This document shows positions 38,710 to 44,469 of a stretch of 44,469 nucleotides of DNA, one piece after another. The DNA lies in the IMG/VR virus record IMGVR_UViG_3300039307_000285, positions 1 to 44,469 of that record; one strand, 5' to 3'. A model generated the notes under the pieces. That model searched no databases and had not been told where the DNA came from. It worked only from the letters and a program-made list of their open reading frames with translations. The first letter of the stretch is position 1. Every line of letters begins with the position of its first letter. The DNA is from a virus. Position numbers and translations under genes: made by a program.

Positions 38710-38901
38710 TCAGTAATCAGTGATCAGGTTTTTCATCATGGTCTCATAGCTCTTAATCTTTTCACGGGCCTGTTTCTTTGTAATCATCTTCCACCTGATG
38801 GCTTCCCGGAGCGTTACCCACAGGAGGCCGTTGCAGGCATGGCAGGCACAGCCCCGACAGGTGCAATCCATGATCAATTCATCAAGGAGGGGATCATCCA
38901 T
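38710..38901 (-). CDS. Small Cys-rich protein (63 aa) ending in a heptamer
   Basis: D-C-T-C-R-G-C-A-C-H-A-C-N-G-L-L has five Cys in ten residues or so, a probable metal site, followed by a basic helix K-K-Q-A-R-E-K-I-K-S-Y. The last five residues L-I-T-D-Y and the stop are translated from ACTGATC-type heptamers. Confidence 0.55.
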   Translation of the reverse strand: MDDPLLDELIMDCTCRGCACHACNGLLWVTLREAIRWKMITKKQAREKIKSYETMMKNLITDY

Positions 38902-38937
38902 CTCTTTTCTTTGCCTTCACTGATTACCGTTTACTGA

Positions 38938-39426
38938 TCACTGATCACTTGCCTTCCTCCGCTTCTCGGCCCGCCGGTGCCAGTGGGGGGCGGCGTTGCC
39001 CTCCAGTCCCGGCGCCAGCCGGAAATAGAGGCGGTTCCCCTGGACGGCTTTGCCGGCCGGCCGGACCAGCTCCTGGCGCTCCAGAAATTCGGCGTATTTC
39101 TTGGCGTAGTCGTAGGAGCAGCCGGCCAGCCTCGCCAGGTCCACGTAGCTCCAGGCGTCGCCCTTGCGGGCCTTAAGAATGACGGCCCGCCAGAGTTTCC
39201 CCTGCACGCCCCCCTCGCCGCCGGGCCGGGAGCGGAAGTAAACGGGGTCGCCGGGCATGACGCCCACCTGGCCGGAGCGCTGCAAATCCCGCAGGATCTT
39301 GTGCACCCGGTCCCGGCCCTTCCAATCCGCCTTCGCCAGACCCAAGACGCCGCAAATCTCCGGCAGCGTCGCCTGGCGCAGCCGCGCCAGCGCTCCCTTG
39401 ACCGCCTCGGCGCTGATCTCCGCCAT
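38938..39426 (-). CDS. Double winged-helix DNA-binding protein
   Basis: 162 aa, GGAGGG upstream. Two similar HTH parts: A-T-L-P-E-I-C-G-V-L-G-L-A-K-A-D-W-K-G (about 18-36) and Y-V-D-L-A-R-L-A-G-C-S-Y-D-Y-A-K-K-Y (about 93-110). Likely an early regulator of phage transcription. The last residues S-D-Q and the TGA come from a heptamer array (38917-38949). Confidence 0.65.
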   Translation of the reverse strand: MAEISAEAVKGALARLRQATLPEICGVLGLAKADWKGRDRVHKILRDLQRSGQVGVMPGDPVYFRSRPGGEGGVQGKLWRAVILKARKGDAWSYVDLARLAGCSYDYAKKYAEFLERQELVRPAGKAVQGNRLYFRLAPGLEGNAAPHWHRRAEKRRKASDQ

Positions 39427-39427
39427 C

Positions 39428-39643
39428 TCACCCTCCTGCGGCGGCGCGCCGCATCTTCTGCCGCTCCTCAGGTTTCTTCGGGATAATAGTTAGCTCCAAG
39501 CCGGCTATTTCTTTAAGATGTTTTGGGCAGAAAAATAACCAGCCCACCATAAGGCCATCCGCATTTCTATGGGCGATCATTGCCAATTTGGATTGTTTCC
39601 CGCAGAACCAGCATGCTGCCATATATTTAGCCTTTTCCGCCAT
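39428..39643 (-). CDS. Zinc-finger protein (71 aa)
   Basis: Start at 39643 (GAGAAGGGG upstream), preferred to a longer start. A-C-W-F-C-G-K-Q-S and F-F-C-P-K-H-L give a CxxC...CxxH zinc site. Basic C-terminus. The gene follows MuB and may be a DNA-associated accessory. Confidence 0.6.
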   Translation of the reverse strand: MAEKAKYMAACWFCGKQSKLAMIAHRNADGLMVGWLFFCPKHLKEIAGLELTIIPKKPEERQKMRRAAAGG

Positions 39644-39663
39644 TGCCCCTTCTCCTTTGGCTT

Positions 39664-39737
39664 TACTGCTCACTGCTCACTGCTCACTGCTCACTGCTCA
39701 CTGCTCACTGCTCACTGCTCACTGCTCACTGCTCACT
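39664..39737. repeat. Largest heptamer array, ten TGCTCAC units
   Basis: Ten nearly perfect tandem heptamers between the MuB-like and zinc-finger genes, with TTTAC leading in. Confidence 0.95.
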
Positions 39738-39741
39738 CCCC

Positions 39742-40467
39742 TCACCCTCCCGCCGCCGCCTTGCGCTCCTTGAGGGCCATCTCCATCACCTTTTCGGTAA
39801 CGGCCGTCCCCGGATTGGCCTTCACCAGGCGCTCCACCTTCTTCAGGTTGCCGATCACTTCTCCGAACTGTCCGGTCTTCGCCTCTTCATGGATGCGCAC
39901 GGCCAGGGCCCGGGGGATCTCCGCAGGCGGCTCCATCAGCTCCAGGGCCATCATCTGCACGTCGGCCACGGTCAGGGGCTTGAATTCGACGATCTCCCCC
40001 AGGCGCCGCCAGGTGCGCTCGCTCTTGCGGTAAATCGCCTCCCGCCCGCTGCCTTCGCTCACCAGGATGACCGGCGCCCCGGAGAAATCCAGCAGGTCCC
40101 GCAGCGTCTCTAACAGGTCCTCCCGGCGAATCACCCGGTCGCCTTCATCGATCAGCAGCATCCGGGGGCGCCGTTTCAGCTCGTCGATCACCTGGCGCAC
40201 GTTCTTCTTGGTGGTCACCAGGGACGCCAGGTTCAGGGCCAGGGCGATATCCTCCATCATCCAGGAGGCGGACCATTTCTTGTGGCTCCGCAGGTACACG
40301 GCCCGGGCGTTTTGCACCACATAGCGCTCCACGGCCCAGGTCTTGCCCAGGCCGGTGCGGCCGTCCAGCAGCCCCAGGCCTTGCCCGGTGAGCACGCTCT
40401 CCCACAGGGCCTCGGCGGCCAGGAAGGTCTTCTGGACATTCTCGGTGACCACGAATTTTTCCCGCAT
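39742..40467 (-). CDS. MuB-like transposition ATPase
   Basis: 241 aa, GGAGG upstream. AAA+ ATPase with Walker A G-R-T-G-L-G-K-T (36-43) and Walker B M-L-L-I-D-E-G-D (104-111), then V-I-L-V-S-E-G-S-G as sensor. It binds target DNA and delivers it to the transposase, with target immunity in Mu. Directly follows the transposase gene, as in Mu. Lacks the long N-terminal HTH domain of Mu B. Confidence 0.9.
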   Translation of the reverse strand: MREKFVVTENVQKTFLAAEALWESVLTGQGLGLLDGRTGLGKTWAVERYVVQNARAVYLRSHKKWSASWMMEDIALALNLASLVTTKKNVRQVIDELKRRPRMLLIDEGDRVIRREDLLETLRDLLDFSGAPVILVSEGSGREAIYRKSERTWRRLGEIVEFKPLTVADVQMMALELMEPPAEIPRALAVRIHEEAKTGQFGEVIGNLKKVERLVKANPGTAVTEKVMEMALKERKAAAGG

Positions 40468-40499
40468 TGGTTAGGCCTCCCAGCTTTTCACCAGTTTTT

Positions 40500-40551
40500 T
40501 GCTCACTACTCACTGTTCACTGCTCACTGCTCACTGTTCACTGCTCACTGG
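40500..40551. repeat. Heptamer array between transposase and MuB genes
   Basis: About seven units, TGCTCAC with TGTTCAC and TACTCAC variants. The transposase TGA stop lies in it. Confidence 0.85.
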
Positions 40552-42230
40552 CAAACGGCCAGCCGGGCCCGCTTCTCGATGGACTCCTTCAGCATCCGGT
40601 AGGCCTGGTTCTCCTCCCGGATCAGGGCCATGCGCCCCAGGGCGGCTTCCGGCAGCTCTTCGCCCTGCAGTTGCCGCACCCGCATGGCCGCATACCAATC
40701 CACGTCGCTGGCATAAAGCTCTTCCGGCTCCGGCTCCAGATCCGCAGCCCTTTCCAGCACCTTGACCCCGGCCACCAGCTCTTCCAGGGTTTGTAGGGGC
40801 GGACCCATGTGTCCGCCCGCCTCCGGCATCTCAAACCCGCTCTCCCGCACCTCCGCCCGGGGCACCAGGTGGATGACGTTGCTCTCGGCCTGGGACGCGA
40901 AGCTGAAAGGCCTTGTCGGGGCGGCTTCCAGCCGCCCTGCCGCCTCCTCCTGCAATCGCTCCAGGGGCGTCCGCTCCCCGCGGCGGTAGTCGCCGGCCGG
41001 CTGCGCCTCGAAAGGCGCCGCCGCGTATTTGCGGCCGTCCCGGGGATCCGCCACCAGCACCGCCCCACCCCGCACCCCCAGATAGACCTCGACGCGCACG
41101 CCGCCGGGATAGGGCATCTCCCGCACCTGCCAGGGTTCGCCCCGGAAATCGAAGCACCCCGCGGCGTCCAGGGTGCGCCGCTCCCGGTGGAAGACGTGGC
41201 CCCAGGCCGCGGGGTCGATATCCACCAGGTCCTTGACCGTCAGCCAGGCCTCCTCCTTGCTCAGAGACAGGCGCCGGTGCCGGGTGCGGTTATATTCCTG
41301 CAAATACCAGCAGAGTTCCTGGTTCATCTCCGCCAGGGAGAATTCCCGGCGCTCCCAGCCCGGGTCCCGGAAAAAGCGGGCCTCGAAGCACCGCCACAGG
41401 GTCTTCCAGCCGCTTTCCACCTTGCCGGTGGCCTGGGGGCGCCCCGCCTCATGGGCCAGCAGCCGCACCCCGGCCGCCTCAGAGCAGAATAGCTGGAAGG
41501 CCTTGGTCTTATTGAGAGGCCCCTGGTCCAGGTAGAGGGTGTCGGGGAGGCCCCGGAAAGGCGCATGGGTCTCCACCTTCGACCAGGCCCATTGCAGGAA
41601 GTCGATGCCGTCGTCGGCGTTCTCCCCCTTGGCCACGCAGTAGCGCATTACCCGGAAGCCGGAAAAATCATCGACTAGCTGCCAGATCCAGACGCGCTCC
41701 CGCATCTCCCGGTAATCGCGGTTCTTGAAGATGATGGGGGAGAGCTTGATGACCCACTCGCCGCCCCGGTGGCGATGGCACTGGAAAGATTCGCTGCGGG
41801 AGGCGTCCATCTGGTGCAGCTCGTTGGGCCGCGACGCCTCGAAGCGGGCCTCCAGCCGCTGCACCCGGGGATGCAGCCCCAGCTCCCGGGCCAGGCGGTT
41901 GACGGTGCCCTCGGGGATGGCGAGCGCCAGCCCGCAGCCCTTCCGGGCCGCCTCTATCTGGGCGTCCGCGGTGGTCAGGGCCCGCACCCCTTTTTTGGGA
42001 TGGTATTTTTCCTCGATGATCGCCTTCACCGCCTCTACATATTCCGGGCGTTTGCGTTTCCCTTTGGTCTTGGGGGCCTTGCGGCCCGTGGCGCCGAAGC
42101 GCTTCTCCCGCTCCCGGTGGAAGGTGCCCAGCGACATGCCCAGGAGCGGCAGGCGCCGGGCCAGGAGATCGCCCTTTTTGCCGTGCTCCTCCCTTTCCCA
42201 ATCCCGCACCAGCCGGGAGAAGTTCCGCAT
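40545..42230 (-). CDS. MuA-like DDE transposase
   Basis: 561 aa from the ATG at 42230 (GGAG seven nt before), preferred to the ATG at 42245. An N-terminal HTH region, then a DDE core: Asp in H-Q-M-D-A-S (about 142), Asp in L-Y-L-D-Q-G (about 235), Glu in G-K-V-E-S-G (about 272). D and E are 36 residues apart as in retroviral integrases. A Mu-type C-terminal barrel and helices follow. It cuts and joins prophage ends. Two repeat-derived peptides (G-R-L-E-A-A-P-T and G-G-H-M-G-P-P-L-Q) lie in the C-terminal part. Confidence 0.92.
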   Translation of the reverse strand: MRNFSRLVRDWEREEHGKKGDLLARRLPLLGMSLGTFHREREKRFGATGRKAPKTKGKRKRPEYVEAVKAIIEEKYHPKKGVRALTTADAQIEAARKGCGLALAIPEGTVNRLARELGLHPRVQRLEARFEASRPNELHQMDASRSESFQCHRHRGGEWVIKLSPIIFKNRDYREMRERVWIWQLVDDFSGFRVMRYCVAKGENADDGIDFLQWAWSKVETHAPFRGLPDTLYLDQGPLNKTKAFQLFCSEAAGVRLLAHEAGRPQATGKVESGWKTLWRCFEARFFRDPGWERREFSLAEMNQELCWYLQEYNRTRHRRLSLSKEEAWLTVKDLVDIDPAAWGHVFHRERRTLDAAGCFDFRGEPWQVREMPYPGGVRVEVYLGVRGGAVLVADPRDGRKYAAAPFEAQPAGDYRRGERTPLERLQEEAAGRLEAAPTRPFSFASQAESNVIHLVPRAEVRESGFEMPEAGGHMGPPLQTLEELVAGVKVLERAADLEPEPEELYASDVDWYAAMRVRQLQGEELPEAALGRMALIREENQAYRMLKESIEKRARLAVCQ

Positions 42231-42231
42231 A

Positions 42232-42375
42232 TCAATCTCCGGCATGGGGCTTTTCCTTGTCTCCCCGCTGAGCCAGGGTCAGGAGTGCGCAGATCATATA
42301 GCCCCCGACGGCGCCAATGAACAGGCCGGCGATCAGGCCGGCGATGAATCTGGCGCTGAAAATAAACTCGGCCAT
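42232..42375 (-). CDS. Small membrane protein (47 aa)
   Basis: GAGGAGGGGG before the ATG at 42375. One or two helices: F-I-A-G-L-I-A-G-L-F-I-G-A-V-G-G-Y-M. Stop overlaps the transposase leader. Unknown function. Confidence 0.6.
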   Translation of the reverse strand: MAEFIFSARFIAGLIAGLFIGAVGGYMICALLTLAQRGDKEKPHAGD

Positions 42376-42385
42376 AACCCCCTCC

Positions 42386-42655
42386 TCAAATGGGATCGTC
42401 CGTTTTATGGAATGTGATAGCCCATCCCTCCCAGTCCAGCACCTCGGGTCCGGCATCCTCGGCCAGGTAGACGACCCAGCCGTTATGGAACTGGAGCCGA
42501 ACCGCCTCTTTGCCGTATATCTGGGATTTATTGACCCGAACCAGCTCCACCGGCGCAGCCGCGCAGCCGTAGAGGGAAACCGCCGCCGTCAATATCAGCC
42601 CAAGGCATATTCCTTTAAGGCGCACCTTGTTCCTCCCGGGCCGCGGCCTCGGCAA
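42386..42655 (-). CDS. Lipoprotein (89 aa)
   Basis: Basic start then L-G-L-I-L-T-A-A-V-S-L-Y-G-C, a lipobox. The mature part reads V-R-V-N-K-S-Q-I-Y-G-K-E-A-V-R-L and looks like a small beta domain. The gene overlaps the end of the DUF3102-like gene and lies ahead of the transposase. An early lipoprotein could act in superinfection exclusion. Confidence 0.6.
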   Translation of the reverse strand: MPRPRPGRNKVRLKGICLGLILTAAVSLYGCAAAPVELVRVNKSQIYGKEAVRLQFHNGWVVYLAEDAGPEVLDWEGWAITFHKTDDPI

Positions 42656-43499
42656 TGGTGAGGCTCGTATCGGCCTCCAGGTTTTGCAGCACCCTGAGAC
42701 CCATGTCGATGCAGGAGAACATGGCGTCCCGCGCCACCGGCGAGTCCACCAGCGTCTGGCGCTCCACCTTGGCCAGCAGCCGGAAGCCGTCCAGGACCTT
42801 TTCTTCGGCCCGCTTGATCAGGGCCATGGCCGCGTCCACCGGCGTCTCCCCCGGCACCTGGGCGGCGAGATCCCGGACCTGGTCCCGCAGCTCGGCGATC
42901 TCCCCCGCCGCCTTGGCCGTCTCCCGCCGCACCGACGCCTTCTCCTTCTCCCGGGCCCTGAGCAGCGCCTGCCTCATCTGCCGGGCGCTCATCAGCCTAA
43001 GGTTGTCCGCGGTGTAGCCCAGCACCTCGCCGCTCGCCTCGAACTCCTGCACCTCTTCCCCTGAGCAGACCTCCAGCATGGTCAGGGCCTTGGAATAGCC
43101 GCCGCTCGCCAGGGCGAACTGCTTGAAGTTGGGAAGCGCAGACGCGGCGCGGGCGAATTTCATGTAGGCATAGGCCCCGGCTCGACTGATTCCAGGAAAG
43201 TGTTCCTCTAAAATCTGTCCAAACGTCTGGACACTTTCATGCCTATGAATTAAATTTAGCCCCAGGCCCGCCAGGTAGAAGCCGTGCACCCCCTGGGTGA
43301 AGCCCGCCTGGGTGCGTTCGATCACCCTTGCCTCGTCATAGGGGCGCCCTGCTGCAAATTCCGCCAGCTCCCGCTCCAGGTCCTCGTTCCCCTGTTCCGG
43401 TGGCACCGGCATCTTGCCTGCGCTCTTTCCCTTTGCCCCTGGTGGCACAGGCGTCTCGCCTGTGCGTTTGCCAATATGCCTCACTGCCCCGGTTGCCAT
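42615..43499 (-). CDS. DUF3102-like protein
   Basis: 294 aa, AAGGAGAG upstream. The segment G-L-G-L-N-L-I-H-R-H-E-S, then F-G-Q-I-L-E-E-H-F-P-G-I-S-R-A-G-A-Y-A-Y-M and A-L-T-M-L-E-V resembles DUF3102 / ParB-related early phage proteins. A coiled coil (190-235, E-K-E-K-A-S-V-R-R-E-T-A-K) follows. The N-terminus has repeat-derived peptides G-E-T-P-V-P-P and K-M-P-V-P-P. It stands between regulators and the transposase. Function unknown. Confidence 0.55.
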   Translation of the reverse strand: MATGAVRHIGKRTGETPVPPGAKGKSAGKMPVPPEQGNEDLERELAEFAAGRPYDEARVIERTQAGFTQGVHGFYLAGLGLNLIHRHESVQTFGQILEEHFPGISRAGAYAYMKFARAASALPNFKQFALASGGYSKALTMLEVCSGEEVQEFEASGEVLGYTADNLRLMSARQMRQALLRAREKEKASVRRETAKAAGEIAELRDQVRDLAAQVPGETPVDAAMALIKRAEEKVLDGFRLLAKVERQTLVDSPVARDAMFSCIDMGLRVLQNLEADTSLTIAEAAAREEQGAP

Positions 43500-43509
43500 C
43501 TATCTCTCC

Positions 43510-43902
43510 TTATTCTTCTTTGTGCCCCGGCACCTTCACCCCAAACTGCCGGGCCAGGCGCGCCAGGTATCTTTGCACGTATAAGAGGGTCTCCATGAGG
43601 CCGGTGGCCGCCAGCCGAAACCCCGCCTTGTTCTGTTCGGCCCATTTCTCCGCCACCAGGGTGTGTAAAAGACGAAAGGCTTCGTCTTTGCTGATGCCTG
43701 CCCCTGCCGCCACCTCCCGCACCGATTTCCAGCCCAGGACATCCCCCCGGCCCAGAAACTCCACCACCTTCATGGCCTTTTGCACCGTCGCTACGCGGTA
43801 ATCCCGTTTCCCGGAGATTAAACGAGCTGGCACGCGATCTTGCCCGTATCTTACAGACACTGGCAGCCCCCACTGATCTTTCTCATTAGCCTCTACTGAC
43901 AT
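43510..43902 (-). CDS. IclR-type winged-HTH regulator (130 aa)
   Basis: V-Q-K-A-M-K-V-V-E-F-L-G, then S-V-R-E-V-A-A-G-A-G-I-S-K-D-E-A-F-R-L-L-H-T-L matches the IclR N-terminal winged helix. The ligand domain is missing. It overlaps the HTH gene by 10 bp. Likely a phage transcription regulator. Confidence 0.7.
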   Translation of the reverse strand: MSVEANEKDQWGLPVSVRYGQDRVPARLISGKRDYRVATVQKAMKVVEFLGRGDVLGWKSVREVAAGAGISKDEAFRLLHTLVAEKWAEQNKAGFRLAATGLMETLLYVQRYLARLARQFGVKVPGHKEE

Positions 43903-44147
43903 GCCGCGGTCTCCGTAGGGGCGGCTTCCAGCCGCCCTTCCTTCTTGCCGCCAAACAGCCTCGCCGGCACCCCGGCCTCAATCAGCGCCGCCACGATCCG
44001 GGGCACCCCGTAGCCTTTGGAGACCGCGCCTGCGGTGATCCCCAGTTGCGCCGCGATATCCTTGGCATAGATGCCGCGCTTCACCATCTCCCCCCGGATC
44101 AGCCGCCGCCATTCCTTGCGCTTGGTGAATTTGTCCTTGCCCATCAT
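43893..44147 (-). CDS. HTH regulator (84 aa), Ner-like position
   Basis: Starts by ATGA overlap. Helix-turn-helix Y-A-K-D-I-A-A-Q-L-G-I-T-A-G-A-V-S-K-G-Y-G at residues 27-47. The C-terminal G-R-L-E-A-A-P-T-E-T is a P2 palindrome (43915-43937) read in frame. In the Mu early region a small HTH protein (Ner) holds this type of place. Confidence 0.65.
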   Translation of the reverse strand: MMGKDKFTKRKEWRRLIRGEMVKRGIYAKDIAAQLGITAGAVSKGYGVPRIVAALIEAGVPARLFGGKKEGRLEAAPTETAACQ

Positions 44148-44469
44148 TCCACCTCTAACTCGTTTTCCTGGCGCCGCCGTCTCCGGCTCAGCATCTTGAT
44201 CTGCCGCTCCGTCTTGGCCAGGTCCAGCAGCCGCCCTTCCTCCTCATTAATCAGCCGCAGCCGCAGGCAGCCGTTCAGCGCCGCCAGGGGCAGCGCCGAC
44301 TCCGCCGCCCAGCACAGCACCGGGACCTCTGCGGTTTCCGGGAGGTTGCCCTTGCTGTCCGCGGCCCAGGCGTCCAGGCGGGGCACGCTCACCCGGTTGG
44401 GCAATCCCTCGGCCTTAAAGGCCAGGTTCATGCGCTCCGCGATCTGCGGCCGGCTGAATCGGCACCCCG
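44144..44469 (-). CDS. DNA-binding early protein, N-terminus outside window
   Basis: The frame is open to the window edge: F-S-R-P-Q-I-A-E-R-M-N-L-A-F-K-A-E-G-L precedes and includes the first ATG (44431), which suggests an HTH that starts further right. The C-terminal part has a Lys/Arg helix (I-K-M-L-S-R-R-R-R-R-Q-E-N). Partial gene. Probably a regulator in the early region. Confidence 0.55.
   Translation of the reverse strand, partial: GCRFSRPQIAERMNLAFKAEGLPNRVSVPRLDAWAADSKGNLPETAEVPVLCWAAESALPLAALNGCLRLRLINEEEGRLLDLAKTERQIKMLSRRRRRQENELEVE

Larger units (their letters stand above)
5204..44469 (-). mobile_element. Mu-like transposable siphoprophage (right end present, left end outside)
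   Basis: Defined by MuA- and MuB-like proteins, Gam, GemA/gp16, a Mu-type head module and a terminal TGAAGC end. All genes run on the minus strand from early (right) to late (left). The tail genes are of the lambda/GTA siphovirus type, as in phages B3 and D3112, and no contractile sheath gene is seen. Confidence 0.85.

Noticed and set aside
39664-39737. Possible CRISPR array
   Set aside because: The repeat unit is only 7 bp with no spacers and no cas genes nearby.
39588-40113. Plus-strand frames with L-L-T-A-H-C repeats
   Set aside because: These are translations of the open strand of the heptamer arrays, not genes.
1-44469. tRNA or rRNA genes
   Set aside because: No cloverleaf-like or rRNA-like sequence was recognised on either strand by eye.

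Overview
The window holds two unlike pieces of DNA joined at position 5204. Positions 1-5203 are moderately AT-rich, with genes mostly on the plus strand. Positions 5204-44469 are GC-rich, with every convincing gene on the minus strand, and form most of a Mu-like (transposable) prophage. Lipoboxes, a probable inner/outer-membrane spanin pair and the Mu-type machinery point to a Gram-negative host. The GC-rich composition, interspersed palindromes and heptamer repeats would fit a Desulfobacterota-like bacterium, but that is inference only.

Left piece (1-5203): a decayed C-terminal fragment of a type III/N4-N6 DNA methyltransferase, two or three very small genes, a Cys-rich zinc-ribbon frame without a start, a winged-helix protein, a pair of tandem 23-bp repeats (iteron-like), a probable replication initiator, a short gene interrupted at a C9 tract, and two translationally coupled serine recombinases. 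It reads as the replication and recombination end of an integrative or plasmid-like element. The large serine recombinase is cut at codon 379, where a sequence beginning TGAAGC with two 13-bp repeats 22 bp apart starts. This looks like a phage Mu right end, so the prophage apparently jumped into the recombinase gene.

Prophage, read in its own direction (right to left): regulators (44.5-43.5 kb); a DUF3102-like protein; MuA-type DDE transposase and MuB-type ATPase (42.2-39.7 kb); a chain of tiny, overlapping early and middle genes including Gam and GemA/gp16 (39.6-35.3 kb); a YkgJ-type moron; endolysin and a 3D-domain protein; an intrinsic terminator at 33.44 kb with 9-bp repeats behind it; holin-like and membrane proteins; small terminase; a run of secreted proteins, lipoproteins and overlapping spanins; large terminase; a portal-MuF fusion; protease-scaffold; capsid; head-tail connectors; and a lambda/GTA-like siphovirus tail (tube, G/GT chaperone, tape measure, DUF2460, DUF2163, NlpC/P60, J-like tip, collar fibre). 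A Dam-type methylase is the last gene, in the slot held by mom in Mu. The other end of the prophage lies beyond 44469.

Two repeat systems run through the prophage. (i) Heptamer tandem arrays (ACTGCTC, ACTGATC, ACTGGCT and TTGAACT types) fill most gene junctions and often supply stop codons. (ii) Several palindrome families sit between genes and also inside genes as in-frame peptides (GemA, MuA, portal-MuF, the 3D protein and others). Other unusual points are a TGA at the conserved terminal Cys of the MuF domain followed by a stem-loop, a dam gene with no ordinary start codon, long C tracts, and a signal peptide that appears to be built from heptamer repeat.
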